A DNA stretch of 64,000 nt, taken from the NCBI RefSeq assembly GCF_913776295.1, contig NZ_CAJYOJ010000039.1, forward strand, positions 62,001 through 126,000. The letters are read 5' to 3'. The notes beneath the pieces were generated by a model, which saw nothing but the letters and a program-made list of their open reading frames with translations, did not search any database and was not told the origin of the DNA. Shown here piece by piece: positions 51,612-61,240 of the stretch. Source of the stretch: an uncultured Pedobacter sp. GTDB lineage: Bacteria; Bacteroidota; Bacteroidia; Sphingobacteriales; Sphingobacteriaceae. Both the position numbers and the translations under genes were made by a program. Numbering within the stretch: the first letter of the stretch is position 1; each line of letters begins with the position of its first letter.

Positions 51612-54254
51612 TTATTTGATTGACATGGATACATTAAACATAATATATCTGCCTAAAATAGAAGATGAGTAATTAGAAGAATATACTTCATTAATATTTA
51701 AGTTGGTAAAAGCTTTAAGATTTGCAAGGTTTTTCCCTTGTATGCTATATTTAAAACATCCTTTATTAGGATTAAACTGTAATTCTGTATCAATTAGGTT
51801 AAAGTATTGATTATTCATATTATACCTATTGTAGGAAGATATGCTAAAAATTTTATTATTGATCTTATATCTATATTCGAATGTATATTTATAAGCTTCA
51901 TTTTTAGCGATTTGTTTTCCTTCAGTTCTTGTTGAATTAATTTTCAGCTCGGTTCCTATTCCAAAGTTTATTGGCAAGTTAAACCCTGTAGTTATTTTTA
52001 ATAATCCTGATTGATTAAAAGCCTGATATTCCATTACCCCTCCAATTGCTTTACCATAATAAGTTGAGAAAGATGGTGCATAGCTTGCAGAAAATGACAT
52101 GGATAGAGCTGGTAAAAATTTCTTCGTAATAAAATTTGCAGTTATGGTTTTAACACCTTTAAATGGCTCTTTCTTTGTATAATTTAAAGTATTTAAGAAA
52201 AAATTAGTATAAAGAAATCCGTATTGACTATAACTCCCATTTATGGCCAAATTTAGGTTAAAATAATTGTTGGCGAAATCATTTAAATTATAACTTATGC
52301 CAAGGTTGTGAGTATTATAGTTATAAAAATTATTCAAACCACTATTTAAACTACGCAGGTCGGTAAGGATATAATTTTCATAATACTCAATGGGCTGAGG
52401 GTTAGAATTTTTATAATTATAATTTAAAGAAATATGCTGTATATCGGTCAACTTATAAGAAAAAGATAAACTTGGTTCCAAAATCAAATAGGTGCTGTCC
52501 TGATCCATGTTTTTTAAAAATTGAAAGGTAGATTTCAGCTGTACCAATACCTTAACCGGTTGATTATCGTAAACATATTTCCCAGTGATATAGCTTTGGT
52601 TTAACTTAAAGAGATTATCATTGATAAAATCATTACCAATTGATACTTGATTATATTGAGATCCGCTAAAGAGATTTGATTTAATTTTAAAATGGTTAAT
52701 TTCATTGCCCACATTTAAATATAGAAAGCTGGTATTATATCTCTTTAATCCTTCAAAATCAATTTTTAATTTGAAATTGATATTATTTACCAATTGGTAT
52801 AAATTTTGGTTTCCATTAAATATAGTTGCATTTTGATAAAGCGGTGAACTAGTTAGATAGCTTTGGTTCATATTATCAGCTAAAGCCCTTACTGAAATCA
52901 AATAAGCACTTCTTTGATTTATCTTGACAGTATACTTCAACTGGGCATTAAAATTTCGGTTTAAATCAGTTTGATTTTGAGAAACACTATCACCAGCTAT
53001 ATTATTATATATAGAAAAAGCGGAACTATTAAACCGATCCGGCACTTGCCTATAGGTAAATTTGGCCCAGAAACGAGCATTGCTTCTAACCAGGTAATCT
53101 GCGCTAAAATTACCTTTAATGGTTTTGTTTAAACTGGTTCTGCTATCGTTATCTTCCGTATAGATCGAATTCGGAGCGAAGTACATACTATGCAAAGATG
53201 TTTGTCCGTACAGTTTATTCCAAAAATACAATATTGCATAGCTGATCTTAAATTTTTCTGTTACCCTTGTAATAGCATTTATACTTGCTTGAATGGTGTT
53301 ATTAAGGGTATATGAAGTTGCATCAAAAGGATTGTAGGTGCCAACTTCATGACGGATAATTCGGTTATTGCCTGTAAAAGCAACACTTTCATCTACAGGA
53401 TCTAAAACATTGACATTTGACTCTGTACTTAAGTTATTGTGGTTACCAAAGGCAAAGGCCTTAGTTTTATTAATGAAGGAGATAAGGTTCGTAGACAGTA
53501 GCCTCCTATCGTTTGTACCTAAACCGCCGTCGATACTCCCTATTATCTTTTTAGCCTGCTTATTCTTTACTTTGAGGTTTAAAACAATATCATCGCTATT
53601 AATAATACCCTTAAGCAGATTATCTTCAACATAATGTTCCAGGGCCTGAACTTCTTCAACAAACTCGGGTTTTAAGTTCTTGGTAATAGCCTTATAACCC
53701 TCACCCGTTAAATCTTCTCCCTCTAATAACACCTTACTTATTTTTTTACCTTTAAAAAAGATGGTACCCTCTTTATTTACCTCCATTCCGGGCATTTTTC
53801 TTAAAACGCTTTCCAGGTTTCGATCCTCTGGGCTGGTAAAACGCTGGACATTATAGGTTGTAGTATCGCTATTTACCTGAATGGCATTAGGCGCTTTGAT
53901 ATAAATTTCATCAAGCTGTTTTTTATCTTCCTTTAAATTGAAATTATGCAGAAAAGTACCTCGTTTTAAAAGAACTTCTCGCCCTACAACTACTGTATCT
54001 CTTTTATAACCGATATAGGCCGCAATTAAAAGGAATTTATCGGATTCATCTATTTGGCCGCTAAGCTTATAATTCCCTTCTTCGTCAGAAAAACCATAAA
54101 TTAAAACATCTTCGTTTCCAAAAGTTTTGAGTTGAATCGAAGCAGAGGGAAGTTTATCAGTTCCAGAGATTACTGAACCGGTTAATCGTACAGATTGTGC
54201 TAAAGAGAGATGGTATGTAAAAACAACAAACAAAAAGATGAAATATTTGCACAT
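51612..54254 (-). CDS. TonB-receptor-like outer membrane protein, GLPGLI partner
   Basis: An 880-residue outer membrane protein with signal peptide (about 1-19, ending SLAQS), a carboxypeptidase-regulatory-like domain (about 20-115, LTGSVISGTDKLPSASIQL) and a plug-like region (about 120-235, TSPEDRNLESVLRKMPGMEV). A long barrel of Asn/Tyr-rich strands follows. It resembles the TonB-receptor relatives that accompany GLPGLI proteins. The start codon overlaps the GLPGLI gene stop (TAATG). The cargo is unknown. The A/T content is higher than in housekeeping genes of the window. Confidence 0.8.
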   Translation of the reverse strand: MCKYFIFLFVVFTYHLSLAQSVRLTGSVISGTDKLPSASIQLKTFGNEDVLIYGFSDEEGNYKLSGQIDESDKFLLIAAYIGYKRDTVVVGREVLLKRGTFLHNFNLKEDKKQLDEIYIKAPNAIQVNSDTTTYNVQRFTSPEDRNLESVLRKMPGMEVNKEGTIFFKGKKISKVLLEGEDLTGEGYKAITKNLKPEFVEEVQALEHYVEDNLLKGIINSDDIVLNLKVKNKQAKKIIGSIDGGLGTNDRRLLSTNLISFINKTKAFAFGNHNNLSTESNVNVLDPVDESVAFTGNNRIIRHEVGTYNPFDATSYTLNNTIQASINAITRVTEKFKISYAILYFWNKLYGQTSLHSMYFAPNSIYTEDNDSRTSLNKTIKGNFSADYLVRSNARFWAKFTYRQVPDRFNSSAFSIYNNIAGDSVSQNQTDLNRNFNAQLKYTVKINQRSAYLISVRALADNMNQSYLTSSPLYQNATIFNGNQNLYQLVNNINFKLKIDFEGLKRYNTSFLYLNVGNEINHFKIKSNLFSGSQYNQVSIGNDFINDNLFKLNQSYITGKYVYDNQPVKVLVQLKSTFQFLKNMDQDSTYLILEPSLSFSYKLTDIQHISLNYNYKNSNPQPIEYYENYILTDLRSLNSGLNNFYNYNTHNLGISYNLNDFANNYFNLNLAINGSYSQYGFLYTNFFLNTLNYTKKEPFKGVKTITANFITKKFLPALSMSFSASYAPSFSTYYGKAIGGVMEYQAFNQSGLLKITTGFNLPINFGIGTELKINSTRTEGKQIAKNEAYKYTFEYRYKINNKIFSISSYNRYNMNNQYFNLIDTELQFNPNKGCFKYSIQGKNLANLKAFTNLNINEVYSSNYSSSILGRYIMFNVSMSIK

Positions 54255-55021
54255 TAAAATTTCTCTTGTTTTTCGGGCATATGTAAGTCTATCGTCCCAG
54301 TAATGCCTTCGGGTGTTGTTTGTTCAACTCTAGAGAGTTTAATGTAATCTTCAATTTTTTTCTTATATAATGTACTAAATTCCTTATAAGTAATAGCTTT
54401 ATCTCTTTCATAGGATACAGGAACGCCAATTGTATTATTGTCAAATCTCGCCTTCAAATCAACGCCTGCTAATTCGTACACAAAATCAGACGCTGTGTCT
54501 TTAATCATAACGATCAGCCCGGGCAAACCACAAAATTTCCATGGTCCATTTTGAATAGGAACATCTTCTGTATACCAGGCTTCATATAATCTTCCTCTAA
54601 ATGCGGTCTCTGCTTTTCTACAATTAAAATTTCCTATTTTCTTCTTTTCCTTTAAAATCCTCCATCTAAAATTATTCAAAGTATCCATTAGTATTACTTT
54701 TTTTGTGCCGATATAATCAGATAATAATAATTTTTTTCTAGAGAAATCTTTGAACACAAAGGTTGGTTTTCCTGATTTAAATACCCTAACTTGATTTAAA
54801 TCATCGCCTTGATTGTTACCACTTTGATTTTTTTGTTTAATCCTTAGTTCTACGGAATTTAACTTATCAAAATAGATAATTAAATTCTGTTGCATCTCTC
54901 TGCCAAGATTTTTCTCATTAACGGTCAGTTTATAACTAATGGTACCTCTTTGCGCTTTTGCACAAAATGAATGAAAAACAAAAATTAAAAGCAAAAAATT
55001 TAATAAATATTTTTTAATCAC
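54254..55021 (-). CDS. GLPGLI family protein
   Basis: A 255-residue exported protein with the name-giving motif as FCGLPGLIVMIKD (about 162-174), preceded by YEAWYTEDVPIQNGPWKF and, earlier, KKIGNFNCRKAETAF, all typical of the family. The signal peptide spans about residues 1-23 (ending CAKAQ). The start codon is GTG. Members occur only in Bacteroidota, usually next to a TonB-like barrel gene as here; their function is not known. Confidence 0.9.
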   Translation of the reverse strand: MIKKYLLNFLLLIFVFHSFCAKAQRGTISYKLTVNEKNLGREMQQNLIIYFDKLNSVELRIKQKNQSGNNQGDDLNQVRVFKSGKPTFVFKDFSRKKLLLSDYIGTKKVILMDTLNNFRWRILKEKKKIGNFNCRKAETAFRGRLYEAWYTEDVPIQNGPWKFCGLPGLIVMIKDTASDFVYELAGVDLKARFDNNTIGVPVSYERDKAITYKEFSTLYKKKIEDYIKLSRVEQTTPEGITGTIDLHMPEKQEKF

Positions 55022-55149
55022 AATATATCATTTAAGATTTGACAAACAATTTAGTTCGTTTACATCACAATTAATAACATCCTAGTTAACGATAAACCGT
55101 CTTATTGAATCGAAATGTAAACGAACTACTTACTTTTGACTAAGTTTCA

Positions 55150-55245
55150 CCAGTAAAAATGAGCTACCGTTAAGTAACTTTGAAGTAAAATACCTCGCAG
55201 TACTGATGCATATTCAGATGTATTGGCTAACACCCAAATAACACT
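55150..55245 (-). pseudogene. Decayed copy of the 77-residue secreted protein gene
   Basis: The minus strand reads VIWVLANTSEYASVLRGI, which lines up with VIWGPANVSADTCEHALGLA of the intact gene directly upstream (55258-55491). At DNA level GTAAAATACCTCGCAG..ATGCATATTCAGATGTATTGG mirrors GTAAAATGACCTGGCAAG..ATGCATGTTCACATGTATCCG. It has no start and lies within 15 bp behind the stop of the intact copy. Confidence 0.65.
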
Positions 55246-55257
55246 TACTATTTTCAG

Positions 55258-55491
55258 TTACGTCGGAAAAACTGAACTATCACCGGTAGCCATATGGTAA
55301 AATGACCTGGCAAGCCCTAATGCATGTTCACATGTATCCGCTGATACGTTAGCTGGCCCCCAGATAACTGCCCCATCTTCGTCTACAACGGTATAATGTA
55401 CAGTACATTGCCTTAGGTTTGAAAAATTCATTTTAGCAAATGTTGCCAAACTCGTCAAACAAATCATTCCAATAAATAATAGTTTTTTCAT
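55258..55491 (-). CDS. Small secreted protein of unknown function
   Basis: A 77-residue protein with signal peptide (MKKLLFIGMICLTSLATFAK) and a mature part of 57 residues, with two cysteines: CTVHYTVVDEDGAVIWGPAN and ADTCEHALGLARSF. The two Cys could form a disulfide. No family is recognised. It lies between the GLPGLI gene and a divergent LytTR regulator gene, and a decayed copy of it follows downstream. The A/T-rich spacer ahead (55492-55732) shows no strong promoter match. Confidence 0.7.
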   Translation of the reverse strand: MKKLLFIGMICLTSLATFAKMNFSNLRQCTVHYTVVDEDGAVIWGPANVSADTCEHALGLARSFYHMATGDSSVFPT

Positions 55492-55732
55492 TTTTTTAAG
55501 ATTAAAGGTTAATTTATTTTAATTATCCCTCAAACCTCAATTATAAAAATCTAAAATAAAATTTTCTGCATCAATTGCTATTTAACCAACATGAACAGCC
55601 AACTAAGCAACATGAATGACCTTTTTGATCTTTTAGTAATATTATAGATTTGGATAACTGTAACATAACTATTACTTTAGTCTCAATCATTTTTAAATTA
55701 AAAATAATTAACCTCTCAATTACTCATGAAAT

Positions 55733-56446
55733 ATGTATACCTGCCTCGCTATTGATGATGAATTTTCTGCCCTGGAGGTTATAACTGAATACATTGCTTT
55801 ACAACCAGAGCTTAAATTACTTAAGTCTTATGGTAGTGCTTCAACTGCACTAAAAGAAATTGAAAATCTTAAAAAGCCTGTTGACGTGATCTTTCTCGAT
55901 ATTGAAATGCCAACCATGAACGGTCTCGAACTTGCAAGATTAATTAAACACAAAACCAATAAGTTGGTATTTACTACTGCCCATGCTAATTATGCCATTC
56001 ACTCCTATGAAATGGAGGCAGATGCTTTTCTCTTGAAACCAATTTCACAGGCAAAATTTGATCAAGTTATTCGGAAATTGCTTCAAAATCCGCCAAACGT
56101 TCAAACGGAAAAAGCTACCGATTATGTTATTTTTAAAAGTGATGAACAAAGAAACAGATTTATTAAAATCAAATTAGATAAAATTTATGCGATAGAGGCC
56201 CAAGAAAGATTAACTAAAATATACCTTGAGAATGAGATAATTTTTTCGAAGTCAAGCTTTTCTGAGGCATTAGCACTTCTGACCACAAATAAAGGTTTTT
56301 CCCAGATACATCGATCATTTATTATTGCAGAAAGTCAAATTAAAACATTAGAAAGGTCACATGTCATTTTAAATAATAACATCAGGATTTCTATCGGCAG
56401 AAAACATTTGGCGTTTTATCATAAGATGATGAATAACATCGATTAG
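55733..56446 (+). CDS. LytTR-type response regulator
   Basis: A 237-residue response regulator with a receiver domain (1-118; Asp8/Asp9, phosphoacceptor Asp56 in FLDIEMPTMNGLELA, LKPI with the conserved Lys) and a LytTR DNA-binding domain (about 132-235, with IYAIEAQERLTKIYLENE and FSQIHRSFIIAESQIKTLERSHVILNN). No sensor kinase gene is adjacent, so it is an orphan within this window. It is divergent from the small secreted protein gene and might regulate that neighbourhood; this is inference. Confidence 0.92.
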   Translation: MYTCLAIDDEFSALEVITEYIALQPELKLLKSYGSASTALKEIENLKKPVDVIFLDIEMPTMNGLELARLIKHKTNKLVFTTAHANYAIHSYEMEADAFLLKPISQAKFDQVIRKLLQNPPNVQTEKATDYVIFKSDEQRNRFIKIKLDKIYAIEAQERLTKIYLENEIIFSKSSFSEALALLTTNKGFSQIHRSFIIAESQIKTLERSHVILNNNIRISIGRKHLAFYHKMMNNID

Positions 56447-56472
56447 CGTACTTAATTCCGTACTTTTGTACC

Positions 56473-57663
56473 ATGCTTACTCAACGTCAGTTGTTTTTAC
56501 AACACAATGCACAAACCTCTCCGGAGCCATTGATGCTCGAATTTGTAAGAGCAAAAGGAATCTACATTTACGATGCACAGGATAAAAAACACATTGATCT
56601 TATTGCCGGTATAGGTGTGAGCAATGTTGGTCACTGCCATCCTGCAGTAGTTAAGGCCATTCAAGATCAGGCAGCAACCTATATGCACCTGATGGTTTAT
56701 GGCGAATATATTCAAACACCGCAGGTTAATTTCGCGAAGGCTCTTGCTGAAATATTACCGACTAACTTAAGCTGCACCTACTTTTTAAACTCCGGAACCG
56801 AGGCCGTAGAAGGCGCTATGAAACTCGCCAAACGTTATACCGGCCGAAAAGGATTTATAGCCTGTAAAAACGCTTATCATGGCAGTACGCAAGGTGCAGA
56901 AAGTTTAATGGAAAGTGATTTTTATTCCGCCGGCTACGGTCCTTTCCTACCTCATGTCAGTTTTATTGAGCATAACAACCTCGCTGATCTGGAAAAAATC
57001 ACTTCAGATATCGCAGCCGTTTTTATCGAGCCCATACAAGGCGAAGCAGGGATCCGTGTAGCAGATTTGCATTATATGCGCGCTTTACGTGCCAAATGCA
57101 CAGAAACAGGCACCTTATTAATTTTCGACGAAATACAATCAGGTTTTGGTCGCAGTGGCAAAATGTTTGCCTTTGAGCATTACAATGTGGTGCCAGATGT
57201 GCTGCTATTGGCAAAGGGGATTGGCGGTGGAATGCCAATCGGTGCTTTTATCAGTTCCTTAGAAATCATGTCGGTTTTATCCCATAAGCCCATTTTAGGG
57301 CATATGACTACCTTTGGAGGTCATCCGGTTTGCTGTGCTGCCGGATTAGCTACCTTGCGTACCTTGATAGATGATCATATTGTTGAGGAAGTTGAAGAAA
57401 AAGGCCGGTTATTTAAACAGCTTCTAAAACATCCTGCCATTAAAGAAATAAGAGGCGAAGGTTTAATGCTTGCCGTTGAGTTTGAAAATTTTGAAATCAA
57501 CAAAAAGATTATCGATGCCTGTATTTTAGATGGCGTACTGTCAGACTGGTTTTTACATTGCAGCAATTCTATGCGGATAGCTCCCCCCCTAATTATCACC
57601 AAGGAAGAAATTAAAGAAGCTTGCAAGACCATCCTAAAAAATATTAACTTAGTTGCAGGGTAA
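56473..57663 (+). CDS. Class III pyridoxal-phosphate aminotransferase
   Basis: A 396-residue aminotransferase of the acetylornithine/ornithine/GABA type. SGTEAVEGAMKLAKR (107-121) and FDEIQSGFGRSG (218-229) bind PLP; the Schiff-base Lys is Lys248 in LLLAKGIGGGMPIGAF. Which amino donor it uses cannot be told, and there are no arginine or lysine pathway genes next to it. It lies 26 bp behind the LytTR gene. Confidence 0.9.
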   Translation: MLTQRQLFLQHNAQTSPEPLMLEFVRAKGIYIYDAQDKKHIDLIAGIGVSNVGHCHPAVVKAIQDQAATYMHLMVYGEYIQTPQVNFAKALAEILPTNLSCTYFLNSGTEAVEGAMKLAKRYTGRKGFIACKNAYHGSTQGAESLMESDFYSAGYGPFLPHVSFIEHNNLADLEKITSDIAAVFIEPIQGEAGIRVADLHYMRALRAKCTETGTLLIFDEIQSGFGRSGKMFAFEHYNVVPDVLLLAKGIGGGMPIGAFISSLEIMSVLSHKPILGHMTTFGGHPVCCAAGLATLRTLIDDHIVEEVEEKGRLFKQLLKHPAIKEIRGEGLMLAVEFENFEINKKIIDACILDGVLSDWFLHCSNSMRIAPPLIITKEEIKEACKTILKNINLVAG

Positions 57664-57723
57664 ACGCATGGTCGCTGAGCGCAAAGCGCATGGCGGTAAA
57701 AAAACAAAATAAAGTTAGCTGAA

Positions 57724-58401
57724 ATGAATGTATTAATCGTTGAAGACGAAAAAAGCCTGGCGCTTGAAATGGATGAATTCTTGAGCAAAGAAGGATTTAT
57801 TGTTGAGCATGCCTGGAAAAAATCGTCTGCTGAAGAAAAGATTTTTGTAAATAATTACGATTTCATTTTATTAGACCTGGGCTTGCCCGATGGTGATGGT
57901 TTTGATATTCTAAAACAGCTGAAAGCCACAAAAGACCGCGATGATGCGGTAATCATTTTAACTGCCCGCAGTGCTGTTGACGACCGGATCAAAGGTTTGG
58001 ATGAGGGTGCAGATGATTACCTGCCAAAGCCCTTTTCGCTAAACGAACTTTTAGCACGGATGCATGCCATTACGCGCAGAAAACATAAATTAGAAAAAAA
58101 CGAGGTTAACATTCACAATTTCCTGCTAAATATTCAAAACAGAACAGTTTCTTATGGAGATGAAAGATTAAACCTAACCAAAAAAGAATTCGAAATATTT
58201 AACTATTTAGTGTTGAATAAAAACCGTGTGGTATCTAGAATGAGTTTAACAGAACATGTTTGGGGTGATATTTTAGAGGTTAACTCTGACTCAAATTTTG
58301 TAGATGTACATGTTAAAAATCTCCGGAAAAAACTCGCCGGGGTGACCCCAATAGATTGGTTTGAAACGGTAAGAAGTATAGGTTATAGAATTAATTGTTG
58401 A
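57724..58401 (+). CDS. OmpR/PhoB-type response regulator
   Basis: A 225-residue response regulator: receiver (1-115, Asp51 in LLDLGLPDGDG, Lys in DYLPKPFS) and a winged-helix C-terminus (about 128-224, with LTKKEFEIFNYLVLNKNRVVSR and VDVHVKNLRKKLAG). It is paired with the histidine kinase gene 30 bp downstream. Confidence 0.95.
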   Translation: MNVLIVEDEKSLALEMDEFLSKEGFIVEHAWKKSSAEEKIFVNNYDFILLDLGLPDGDGFDILKQLKATKDRDDAVIILTARSAVDDRIKGLDEGADDYLPKPFSLNELLARMHAITRRKHKLEKNEVNIHNFLLNIQNRTVSYGDERLNLTKKEFEIFNYLVLNKNRVVSRMSLTEHVWGDILEVNSDSNFVDVHVKNLRKKLAGVTPIDWFETVRSIGYRINC

Positions 58402-58431
58402 GCGTCGGGAAGTTAGAGGTCATTCATCTAA

Positions 58432-59742
58432 ATGAAGTTACAGGTTAAGTTTTCTTTATACAATGCAGTAACCAAAGTTGCCATTATACTGCTATTGGGT
58501 GCGATTATTCTATTTTCATTAGATCGACTGGCCTACAACCAGCTTGATAACCGCCTGATCAAAAAGAAGAACAAAATCATCAAACATTTAAATGATAATG
58601 AGATTGACAGCCTTTTAAATAAAGAACAATCTTTTACCGACTATAACATTCTGAAGGAAGAATTTATTGTATTAACGGTACTTCCTGACAATCAGAAGGA
58701 TTCAACTGCGAAGGTATTTACCGAAAAAAGAGAGATTGAGGGCGATATTGAAGTATACCGCATTTTAAACTATAAATTCTCATACCATAAAAACTGGTAC
58801 AACCTGGAGATCGGCGAAACCATGACAGCGCTTCAGTCAATTAAAAATTCGATCCGTTTTTATATGTTGATTGTACTCGTTGCGGCATTGTTGATTACGT
58901 TGATAGCCGATTATACCTTTTCTAACTTTTTACTTAAACCGTTTTATCGCATTATTGATAAAAAGATCAACCTGGTTAATGATCCCAGTCATTATAATTA
59001 CCAGAACATTCCCACCAGCACCAGCGATTTTAAAATCCTTGATAATAGCATAAACTCGTTAATGCGCAAAATAAATACCCTTTTCGCTTTAGAAAAGCAG
59101 TTTATTGCTAACGTTTCACATGAGTTGCTCACGCCAATTTCGATTTTGAGTACACGGTTTGAAAATATGCTCAGCACGCCGGATATTCCGGAAGAGCATG
59201 AAAATAAAATTTACGCTTCGTTAAAAACCCTGAACCGCTTAAAGCTCATCATCAATAGCTTGTTACTCATTTCTAAAGTTGAAAACAATCAGTACCTAAA
59301 AACCGAAGAAATTAGCCTCAAACAAGAAATTGATGATATATATGAGGATCTGGAAGATCGGATAGCGGACAAAAACATCAGTTATAGCGCCCACCTCTCT
59401 AAAGACTTTCATTTTACAGGGAATAAAGCCCTGATACACACACTTTTAATCAATATCATTAATAATGCGATTAAATACAACGTTGATCACGGAACGATTA
59501 CCATAACCGATAAAACTGAAAGCGAAAAATACATCCTCACCATTAGCGATACCGGAACAGGTATGAGCAAAGAACTGGTAGAAAATGCTTTTGACCGTTT
59601 TAAAAGGGGAAATTCAGAAGAAAATGGATTTGGTTTGGGGCTCGCCATTGTACAAAGTATTGCCAGGTTCCATAAAATAGATGTTAATATCAAATCTGAA
59701 GAACAAAAAGGAACCAGCATTTCCTTATCTTTTTTAATATAA
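58432..59742 (+). CDS. Sensor histidine kinase
   Basis: A 436-residue membrane kinase with two hydrophobic helices (about 12-32 and 143-165) enclosing a periplasmic domain of about 110 residues. The HisKA domain has His230 (FIANVSHELLTPIS) and the HATPase domain has NNAIKYN, SDTGTGMSKE and GFGLGLAI. It is the partner of the upstream response regulator. There is no recognisable ligand domain. The short lipoprotein gene downstream has its own promoter. Confidence 0.93.
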   Translation: MKLQVKFSLYNAVTKVAIILLLGAIILFSLDRLAYNQLDNRLIKKKNKIIKHLNDNEIDSLLNKEQSFTDYNILKEEFIVLTVLPDNQKDSTAKVFTEKREIEGDIEVYRILNYKFSYHKNWYNLEIGETMTALQSIKNSIRFYMLIVLVAALLITLIADYTFSNFLLKPFYRIIDKKINLVNDPSHYNYQNIPTSTSDFKILDNSINSLMRKINTLFALEKQFIANVSHELLTPISILSTRFENMLSTPDIPEEHENKIYASLKTLNRLKLIINSLLLISKVENNQYLKTEEISLKQEIDDIYEDLEDRIADKNISYSAHLSKDFHFTGNKALIHTLLINIINNAIKYNVDHGTITITDKTESEKYILTISDTGTGMSKELVENAFDRFKRGNSEENGFGLGLAIVQSIARFHKIDVNIKSEEQKGTSISLSFLI

Positions 59743-59783
59743 GGTTTGCTTATAATAACCAGCTGTACAAGTCCTGAATTTTA

Positions 59784-59813
59784 TTTGAAGATCGAATCAG
59801 CGTAATAATTTTG
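59784..59813 (+). promoter_or_regulatory. Promoter of the 59867 lipoprotein gene
   Basis: TTTG (59784-59787) and TAATTTTG (59806-59813) are 18 bp apart, both exact matches to the Bacteroidota promoter elements. Transcription would start near 59820, leaving a leader of about 45 nt. Confidence 0.55.
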
Positions 59814-59866
59814 GCAGGGGCTTTGCTTAGTATTAAACCAATCTGATCAGTAGAAAACATATTTTC

Positions 59867-60340
59867 ATGAAAAACATTATCCCCATACTAGGAGCCGCCG
59901 CTTTATTGATGTCATCTTGCCAGGGCGGAACGGCCAAAAAAACGCAGGCCAAAATAGATTCCACTATTGTAGCCAATGCAGCTGTCACAACCGATTCGGT
60001 TCAGTGTTACCAATACATTAAAAACCGCGATACCGCTACCCTATCGTTAAAAACAGCGGATCAAAAATTTACAGGTACACTAGGCTACAATTTATACGAA
60101 AAAGATAAAAATGCAGGTACGATAGCCGGTGTTATTAAAGGCGATACCATTATTGCGAATTACACCTTTCAATCTGAAGGCAAAACCTCGGTACGGGAAG
60201 TGGCCTTTTTGAAAAAGGGTGATCAGCTTGCAGAAGGATTTGGTGATGTACAGGAAGTAAACGGACAAACTAAGTTTAAAGACTTAAGCAAACTGAAGTT
60301 TGATGGATCAATGACTTTCGAAAAAATTGATTGTAAATAA
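59867..60340 (+). CDS. Small lipoprotein
   Basis: A 157-residue lipoprotein (MKNIIPILGAAALLMSSC, lipobox MSSC, Cys18). The mature part has strands CYQYIKNRDTATLSLKTADQ and FTGTLGYNLYEKDKNAGTIA, then GDTIIANYTFQSEGKTSVRE: a small beta-sandwich or lipocalin-like fold. It is similar to lipoproteins annotated only as hypothetical. Two late Cys (Cys48 and Cys156) could pair. The gene follows a two-component pair and might be part of its regulon. Confidence 0.75.
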   Translation: MKNIIPILGAAALLMSSCQGGTAKKTQAKIDSTIVANAAVTTDSVQCYQYIKNRDTATLSLKTADQKFTGTLGYNLYEKDKNAGTIAGVIKGDTIIANYTFQSEGKTSVREVAFLKKGDQLAEGFGDVQEVNGQTKFKDLSKLKFDGSMTFEKIDCK

Positions 60341-60383
60341 TATCTCATCATCTCAAGATATCATTCGTCGTTTGAACCGTAGT

Positions 60384-60453
60384 GCCCGCCTGTGCGGACA
60401 GGCCTGCCCCTACCGGCGGGGAGAAATCTATTGTCTATTGATATAGATTTCTC
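60384..60453. repeat. Paired hairpins of an intergenic repeat
   Basis: First hairpin: CCCGCC (60385-60390) with GGCGGG (60415-60420). Second: GAGAAATCTAT (60421-60431) with ATAGATTTCTC (60443-60453), a perfect 11-bp stem. The phrases GCGGACAGGCCTGCCCC and CTCGACTTCGTTACACTTCG around them are repeat-like. It lies between the lipoprotein and the converging RluA gene and may also stop transcription. Confidence 0.7.
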
Positions 60454-60553
60454 GACTTCGTTACACTTCGCCCAAAATGAAGGTAACTCCAAAAAAAAAT
60501 GATCACATGAATATCTCAGGAGGTGATGAATTTTACTTATCCCAAGTATTCGT

Positions 60554-61240
60554 CTATAAATCCTCAAATCTTTCCCAAAAACCATCAACCGGTAATTTGG
60601 CGAATATATTTACTGGTTCTTTTTTTACAGGGTGTATAAACTGTAACCTACGGGCATGCAGGCAAATGCTTCCTTTTCTGCTTCCGCGTGGATAACCATA
60701 TTTATTATCGCCCATAATTGGACAGCCCATTGAGGAGAGCTGAACCCTGATCTGGTGCGACCGACCCGTTAATGGATCAACTTCCAAAAGATAGTAATCG
60801 CCTACTTTGGCTTTTACTTTATAAGAAAGTTCTGCCCGCTGACTACCGGTAACTTCCGTATGATAATAAGAAACTACATTTTTCTGTGGATTTTTAACCA
60901 GCCAATGTACCAAAGTAGCGGACTCCTTCTCCGGTTTGTTTTTTACCACTGCCCAATAAGTTTTCTTAACCTCTCTGTTTTTAAAAACGGCATTCATACG
61001 CTCTAAAGCCTTACTGGTTTTAGCAAATAAAATAACACCACTTACGGGTCTGTCCAAACGATGTACCACACCTAAAAAAGCACCATTGGGTTTGTTGTAC
61101 TTTTTGGCGATATACTTTTTTACCTGTTCGTCTAATGGCTCATCGCCGGTTTCATCAACCTGCACAATATCACCCGCTCTCTTATTAATAGCAATTAAAT
61201 GGTTGTCTTCAAAAAGGATGTCGTTATCGGTAATGGGCAT
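60554..61240 (-). CDS. RluA-family rRNA pseudouridine synthase
   Basis: A 228-residue pseudouridine synthase. The catalytic Asp63 stands in VVHRLDRPVSGVILFAKT; the motif DPLTGRSHQIRVQLSSMGCP confirms the family. There is no S4 domain, so this is the short type that acts on 23S rRNA or tRNA; the site is unknown. The spacer on its 5' side holds word repeats (GTTAATCGGTTAGCTGTTTA). Confidence 0.92.
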   Translation of the reverse strand: MPITDNDILFEDNHLIAINKRAGDIVQVDETGDEPLDEQVKKYIAKKYNKPNGAFLGVVHRLDRPVSGVILFAKTSKALERMNAVFKNREVKKTYWAVVKNKPEKESATLVHWLVKNPQKNVVSYYHTEVTGSQRAELSYKVKAKVGDYYLLEVDPLTGRSHQIRVQLSSMGCPIMGDNKYGYPRGSRKGSICLHARRLQFIHPVKKEPVNIFAKLPVDGFWERFEDL

